Positions 59,972-64,000 of a stretch of 64,000 nucleotides of DNA are shown in pieces. The stretch comes from Adlercreutzia hattorii. Its GTDB lineage: Bacteria; Actinomycetota; Coriobacteriia; Coriobacteriales; Eggerthellaceae. Every line of letters starts with the position of its first letter. The stretch's first letter is position 1. The notes beneath the pieces were generated by a model that was not told the origin of the DNA, did not search any database, and saw only the letters and a program-made list of their open reading frames with translations. Both the position numbers and the translations under genes were made by a program. The stretch is taken from the NCBI RefSeq assembly GCF_011405655.1, contig NZ_AP022829.1, forward strand, positions 791,001-855,000, given 5' to 3'.

Positions 59972-60916
59972 TTATGAGCTCCGTGCGTCGCGGTGGTGGG
60001 CTGCGGCGGCCAAGGCGTTGAACAGGCCGTGGTGGCGATCGAGGTATTCCGGATGCCATTGCACTCCCAGGAAAAAGGGCTTCGCAGGATCCTCCACCGC
60101 TTCCACCACCCGATCCTCGGAACGGGCGGCGACAAGCAGGGCGGGAGCCACGTGGTCGACGCCCTGGTGGTGCATGGAGTTCACCTCGAAATCCCCCGAT
60201 GCGCTCACCACCGATTCCAGCAAGCTGCCCTTGGCGATGGTGACCTTGTGGGATATGCCGTAATAGGGCGGGTTCTGGCGATGCTGCTTTTCGGTGACGC
60301 CGCAGTTGTACAGGTCGCGGTAGAGGCTGCCGCCGAGAGCCACGTTCATGACCTGCATGCCGCGGCAAATGCCCAAGGTGGGCAGGCTGCGCTCATGGGC
60401 GAGGCGGGCGAGCTCCAGCTCGAAGCCGTCGCGATCCTCGCAGACGGCGAGCAAACCGTCCAGGCAGGGGATGGGCGGGCGTCCCGTGGCAGACAGCACG
60501 TCGCGGCCGTCCAGGGACTCCACCGTTTCCACGGCCGAGGTGCCATCCATGGCCTCTTCGAAGGTGCGGTCGGGCACGTAATGGCCGCAGAAGGGAACTT
60601 TTGCTCCTGTGGAGCGGCAGTGGGAGGAGGAGCCGCAGCCCATGGCCGCAAGATCGTCCAGGCCCAGTGCATCGCGATTCTTGGCCGGGTCGGGCACGTA
60701 GTAGCGCGGATGCACGTCGCCGCCTCCGGTGATGAGCAGGCCGTCCACCAGCTCGATGACGTGGCGGGCGTGCTCTCGGTTTGCCTCGGCGCCCCCGGCG
60801 ATGGGGGTGAGGAGAATGGGCACGGCCCCGGTAGCTGCCACGCGGTTGATATATTCCACATTCACACGCTGAAAGCCATCGGCCTCGTTCAGCGTTGTTG
60901 TAATTCCAATGATCAC
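59972..60916 (-). CDS. Class I glutamine-amidotransferase-like gamma-glutamyl hydrolase (PuuD-like)
   Basis: A 314-residue protein: IIGITTTLNE start, LLITGGGDVHPRYY (about 60-73), nucleophile LGICRGMQVMNV, a downstream HHQGV, and GVQWHPEY with the catalytic His-x-Glu. This is the gamma-glutamyl-gamma-aminobutyrate hydrolase (PuuD) family, which splits gamma-glutamyl amides. An insert of about 80 residues (80-160, with CGSSSHCRSTGAKVPFCGHYVP and GRPPIPCLDG) exceeds the usual 250-residue length and is Cys-rich. GTG 60916 has AAAGGAAC upstream. No polyamine genes are nearby, so the substrate is open. Confidence 0.85.
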   Translation of the reverse strand: MIIGITTTLNEADGFQRVNVEYINRVAATGAVPILLTPIAGGAEANREHARHVIELVDGLLITGGGDVHPRYYVPDPAKNRDALGLDDLAAMGCGSSSHCRSTGAKVPFCGHYVPDRTFEEAMDGTSAVETVESLDGRDVLSATGRPPIPCLDGLLAVCEDRDGFELELARLAHERSLPTLGICRGMQVMNVALGGSLYRDLYNCGVTEKQHRQNPPYYGISHKVTIAKGSLLESVVSASGDFEVNSMHHQGVDHVAPALLVAARSEDRVVEAVEDPAKPFFLGVQWHPEYLDRHHGLFNALAAAAHHRDARSS

Positions 60917-61402
60917 GGGATTGTTCCTTTTGTTGCTATCGCGGCGAGTTGGCAGCAGATACGCCATTGCCTCTTCGGAGCTGTCTTGTTGCAATAGAAC
61001 ATACCACCGACTGCGCCTGTGCACAATCCAAGATTACCCGCATGGCTTGGCTTGGGAAGGAGAGCGGTTGTCAGACGATCTTGGTGCTGGAAATGAGGGC
61101 TTTTTTCGAGTTGTTAGACTCTGCGTTGATTGGTTTGCGGTTCAAGCAGCGGAAGGCTAACAAAATCCAGGGAGGTATTATCGCAAAACGTGTATTCTGA
61201 TTGCAGATGGGGACAGCTGGATTTATCTTGCCGTCGAGGATAGTTAACAAGTCGAAATTCTTGCACAATGTCGAGTGCAAGATTCGCCGGATTAGAGCAG
61301 TTGGTACGTGCGAAGTATCTTTGTCTGGAAAATGCTTCAAGAGCGAGGTGCTATGCGAGCATATCTTAGTGCTGAGGAAAACATGAAGAGAGGAGAGCGG
61401 CT
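60917..61402. other. Non-coding spacer of 486 bp with one hairpin
   Basis: The region is less GC-rich than its surroundings. Short open frames on both strands lack ribosome sites and recognisable motifs. One perfect 8-bp hairpin, TCTTGCAC...GTGCAAGA, lies at 61259-61282. It may contain the promoters of the two flanking divergent genes. Confidence 0.4.
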
Positions 61403-61849
61403 ATGCGAGCGGTAGTGCAATGCGTGAGCGAGGCGTCGGTGACGGTGGAGGGTCGCGTGGTCGGTGCCATTGGGAAGGGGTACGCCATTCTTCTGGGCGT
61501 GGGCCACGGCGACACCGAGGCCGAGGCGGAGCGGCTGTGGCGCAAGATCGCCAAGATGCGCGTTTTCGAAGACGCCCAGGGCAAGACGAACCTGAGCTTG
61601 GCCGATGTGGGTGGGGAAGTGCTCGTGGTGAGCCAGTTCACGCTGTACGCGAACTGCCGCAAGGGGAATCGTCCCTCGTTCACAGACGCGGCCGAGCCAG
61701 CTATCGCCCGGCGGCTGTACGAGCACTTTGCTGCGATGGCCCGAGCCGACGGCTTCACGGTGGCGACAGGCGAGTTCGGAGCCATGATGGACGTGGCGCT
61801 TGTGAGCCACGGGCCGTTCACGGTGGTGCTTGACACCGACGCGCTTTAG
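61403..61849 (+). CDS. dtd: D-aminoacyl-tRNA deacylase
   Basis: A 148-residue protein with the DTD signatures: [26 protein letters not shown] start, [17 protein letters not shown] (about 76-92) and GPFTVVLDT near the C-terminus, the conserved SQFTL and GP(F/V)T motifs that form the active site. It hydrolyses D-amino acids, and glycine from mischarged tRNA, in the cytosol as a homodimer. GAGAGGAGAG precedes ATG 61403. It is a single gene, 102 bases from the convergent adenine deaminase gene. Confidence 0.93.
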   Translation: MRAVVQCVSEASVTVEGRVVGAIGKGYAILLGVGHGDTEAEAERLWRKIAKMRVFEDAQGKTNLSLADVGGEVLVVSQFTLYANCRKGNRPSFTDAAEPAIARRLYEHFAAMARADGFTVATGEFGAMMDVALVSHGPFTVVLDTDAL

Positions 61850-61951
61850 CGGGGGGCGGCCCTCGCGAAGAGGAACAATCCCGCCAAAGAGGGACGGCCC
61901 CAGTAAAGAGGAGCCGCCCTGCGTCGCATGGGGCAATGGCACGTTGCGCGG
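61850..61951. terminator. Convergent intergenic region with G/C-rich inverted repeats
   Basis: GGGCGGC near 61856 and GCCGCCC near 61913 are complementary and enclose smaller inverted pieces (GGCCCTC, GAGGGACGGCC). It probably terminates both dtd and ade transcripts; no classic T-tailed hairpin is visible. Confidence 0.45.
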
Positions 61952-63769
61952 CTAGTTTTCGTCCACCACCAAATCGACGAATTGGAAGGTGGTGCAGTCC
62001 ACGAGCCCCCGGTTCGTGAGGCGCAGCTCCGGCAGACAGGCGAGCGGGATGAGCGCCATGGTCATGAAGGGGGAGGGCATGGTACAGCCGATCTCGGCCC
62101 AGGTCTTTTCCAGATGATGCACCTTCTCGCTCATAGCGGGGGCGTCCAGGTCGTTCATGAGGCCGGCGATGGGCAGCTCCACGAGGCCGAGCACCTCGCC
62201 GTCGGCCACGACGACCATGCCGCCGCCCACCTCGGCGAGCGTATTGGCCGCCAGCGCCATGTCCGCATCGTTGGTGCCCACTACGAGCAGGTTGTGGGCG
62301 TCGTGGGCCACCGTGGAGGCCATGGCACCGCGCTTGATGCCGAAGCCCTTGGTGAACCCGACGCCGAAGGTGCCCGTCTCGTGGTGGCGCTCGAAGACGA
62401 AGGTCTTCAGCACGTCCTGGTCAAGATCGCTTTCCAGGGCGCCGTCCGTCACGGTGAGCGCGGCGCGAACCTCGCGGTCGGGCACCGATCCGGGCAGCAC
62501 TTCGATGACGCGCACGCATACCGCGTCACCCTCGGCGGCGTCGGTGGGTGCTTCCACGCGGAACGTCTCGGGTGCGATGGCGCGCCCCAGGTGCATGGAG
62601 TGGGTCACCCACGCCGGGTATTCGAAAGGCGGAAGCGGGAAGGTGCACGCGCCGTTTTCGGCCACCACGTCGCCGTCGATGAGCACGCGGGTGACGTTCA
62701 AATCCTCCAGGTTGTCCAAAAACACGATGTCGGCGCACTTGCCCGGGGTGATGGAGCCCAGCTCGTTGTCCATGCGGAAGCAGGTGGCGGTGTTGATGGT
62801 CATCATCTGGATGGCGCGCACCGCGTCGATGCCGCATTCCACGGCCTTGCGCAGGATGTAGTCGAGGTGCCCGTTGGCCACGAGCGTGTGCGGGTGCGTG
62901 TCGTCGGAGATGAGGTTTGTGAAGCGCGTGTCGATGTCGGTCTCGGTGATGGCCGCCGCCAGGTTCGGCAGGTCGAGCCAGGCCGAGCCGTAGCGCAGCT
63001 GGGCGTACTGGCCGAGGCGCATCTTGGCCAGCGCGTCCTCGGCGCGGGTCGACTCGTGGCAGCAGCGCACGCCGCTGGCGACGTAGGCGTTCAGCCCCTG
63101 GTCGGTCTCGGGGATGGAGTAGTGGCCCGTGACCACCTTGTCGGCGGCGAGGGTGGCGGCCACTTCGCCGTGGGCGTGATCGGTGCCCGCCAGCACACCG
63201 GGGAAGTTCATCATCTCGCCGAGGCCCACCACGCCGTCCCAGGTCATGGAATCGGCGATCTCGGCGGCGCCCACGGCGGCGCCGGTGTCCTCGAAGCCGG
63301 GCACGGCCGGCACACAGGAAGGTGTGGTCACCATGGCCTTCAGCGGCGTGCGCGCAGCGTCCTCCATCATCACCTGCACCCCTTCAAGGCCGAGCACATT
63401 GCACACCTCGTGGGGATCCCAGTAAATGCCCACCGTGCCGTGGGGGATAACGGCCCGGGCGTACTCGCCGGCGCCGATCATGGAGGACTCCACGTGGATG
63501 TGCCCGTCCAGAAAGCCCGGGGCAATCACCTGGCCGATGGCGTCAATGACGCGGGTGTTCTCGCCGATGCAATGGGCGGCGCTTTGCCCCACATAGGCGA
63601 TGCGACCCTCCGCGATGGCCACGTCGATGTCGTCTTGCACTTCGGCCGTGCACACGTTCACGAGCCGCGCGCCCGTGATCACGGTGTCGGCGGGTTGGCG
63701 TCCCTGGGCCACGGCGGCCAGGGTTTGCGTGCACTCCCAAAACGGTTTCTTGCAGAAATGGTTCAGCAT
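61952..63769 (-). CDS. ade: Adenine deaminase
   Basis: A 605-residue amidohydrolase: metal-binding FLDGHIHVESS (His-x-His, about 85-95), HGTVGIYWDPHEV, the Glu-containing GLGEMMNFPG, HYSIPETD, and LISDDTHPHTL (catalytic Asp). The C-terminal domain is typical of bacterial Ade (MASTVAHDAHNLLVVGTND). It converts adenine to hypoxanthine and ammonia for purine salvage; length matches the family. GAAGGAGG precedes ATG 63769. No purine riboswitch is evident in the 230 bases up to the window end, which also hold no supported gene. Confidence 0.92.
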   Translation of the reverse strand: MLNHFCKKPFWECTQTLAAVAQGRQPADTVITGARLVNVCTAEVQDDIDVAIAEGRIAYVGQSAAHCIGENTRVIDAIGQVIAPGFLDGHIHVESSMIGAGEYARAVIPHGTVGIYWDPHEVCNVLGLEGVQVMMEDAARTPLKAMVTTPSCVPAVPGFEDTGAAVGAAEIADSMTWDGVVGLGEMMNFPGVLAGTDHAHGEVAATLAADKVVTGHYSIPETDQGLNAYVASGVRCCHESTRAEDALAKMRLGQYAQLRYGSAWLDLPNLAAAITETDIDTRFTNLISDDTHPHTLVANGHLDYILRKAVECGIDAVRAIQMMTINTATCFRMDNELGSITPGKCADIVFLDNLEDLNVTRVLIDGDVVAENGACTFPLPPFEYPAWVTHSMHLGRAIAPETFRVEAPTDAAEGDAVCVRVIEVLPGSVPDREVRAALTVTDGALESDLDQDVLKTFVFERHHETGTFGVGFTKGFGIKRGAMASTVAHDAHNLLVVGTNDADMALAANTLAEVGGGMVVVADGEVLGLVELPIAGLMNDLDAPAMSEKVHHLEKTWAEIGCTMPSPFMTMALIPLACLPELRLTNRGLVDCTTFQFVDLVVDEN

Positions 63770-64000
63770 GGGCGCCTCCTTCAGCGCTAGATGAATGGCC
63801 GGCGTGCGCGGGCGTCGGCGTAGGCGAGCGGCCAGATGAGCGGCCGAAATGCCTGTCTGCGGCCGCAGCCGGCCTGATGGCGCCAGTGTACGCCCGTCGT
63901 CTTCCGGGAAGGTGTCAATGGCCGAGAATGCAGAAGGGCTTCACGGAGTTCCCTTTCCTTGGAGTTAGCTCTAAATGCTTTAATGGGGGAAGCGGGGAAT

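Noticed and set aside
61071-61340. An 89-codon minus-strand frame in the spacer before dtd
   Set aside because: TTG start without ribosome site and no family resemblance.
61928-63790. A 620-codon plus-strand frame opposite adenine deaminase
   Set aside because: Mirror of the ade codons with no recognisable domain; the minus-strand reading has complete amidohydrolase motifs.
1-64000. CRISPR arrays, insertion sequences, phage or integrase genes
   Set aside because: No spaced identical repeats of CRISPR type and no transposase, recombinase or phage structural motif was seen on either strand.

Overview
The window is GC-rich (roughly two-thirds G+C by eye), densely coded bacterial DNA. It most likely comes from a gut actinobacterium of the family Eggerthellaceae (Eggerthella, Gordonibacter or Adlercreutzia type). 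The main reason is the set of five fumarate-reductase-like flavoproteins with Tat signal plus lipobox, four of them paired with LuxR-type regulators that carry a multi-pass membrane N-terminus. This expansion of respiratory-type reductases with private regulators is a hallmark of that family. I cannot resolve the genus from sequence alone. No rRNA, tRNA, CRISPR array, integrase or transposase was recognised.

Layout. 1-6.4 kb: a cut LysR gene, a divergent EamA exporter, an S10 carboxypeptidase-like protein, an SDR dehydrogenase, an unknown gene and flavoprotein 1. 6.6-13 kb: membrane LuxR regulator 1, a HipA-like kinase with its own DNA-binding domain, an anion transporter, a carboxymuconolactone-decarboxylase/cupin gene bracketed by two copies of a palindromic element, and a MOSC protein. 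13.4-24 kb: fluoride channel, decayed CPBP protease, GntR/DUF1648 operon, a DNA-deoxyinosine glycosylase fused to NAD(P)HX epimerase, PAP2 phosphatase, orphan HypB, MGMT-like protein, lipoprotein, and a hybrid histidine kinase split by a frameshift in a G run. 24-36.6 kb: a triple-RidA protein, WalJ-like hydrolase, a deformylase-like protein coupled to HelD, an ABC exporter, a one-heme lipoprotein and a SWIM/SNF2 helicase. 36.6-39.6 kb: a TetR + flavoprotein 2 cassette flanked by direct copies of a second palindromic element. 39.7-41.7 kb: an AGCS symporter behind a glycine riboswitch. 42-54.6 kb: three more flavoprotein/LuxR pairs, with a SanA-like protein and an AAA ATPase preceded by six GTGAAA repeats at 10-bp spacing. 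54.7-63.8 kb: DUF3516 helicase, NhaC antiporter, SfsA nuclease, a glutamine-amidotransferase hydrolase, D-aminoacyl-tRNA deacylase and adenine deaminase.

How the genes fit together. The flavoproteins are expected to sit on the outer face of the membrane as Tat-exported lipoproteins and to reduce small organic acceptors during anaerobic respiration. Each is next to a regulator (four LuxR, one TetR), so each acceptor is probably sensed separately. The TetR pair has two perfect 17-bp dyads in its shared promoter. A 9-nt core, CAGGGGTTT, recurs beside three of the four LuxR-linked flavoproteins, 13 nt of it identical in two. The remaining genes are mostly single-gene housekeeping or stress functions.

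The most unusual feature is not a protein. At least seven intergenic elements with long terminal inverted arms, in four sequence families, fall into two size classes (about 120 and about 160 bp). Two families occur as direct pairs bracketing one- or two-gene modules, without any transposase in the window.
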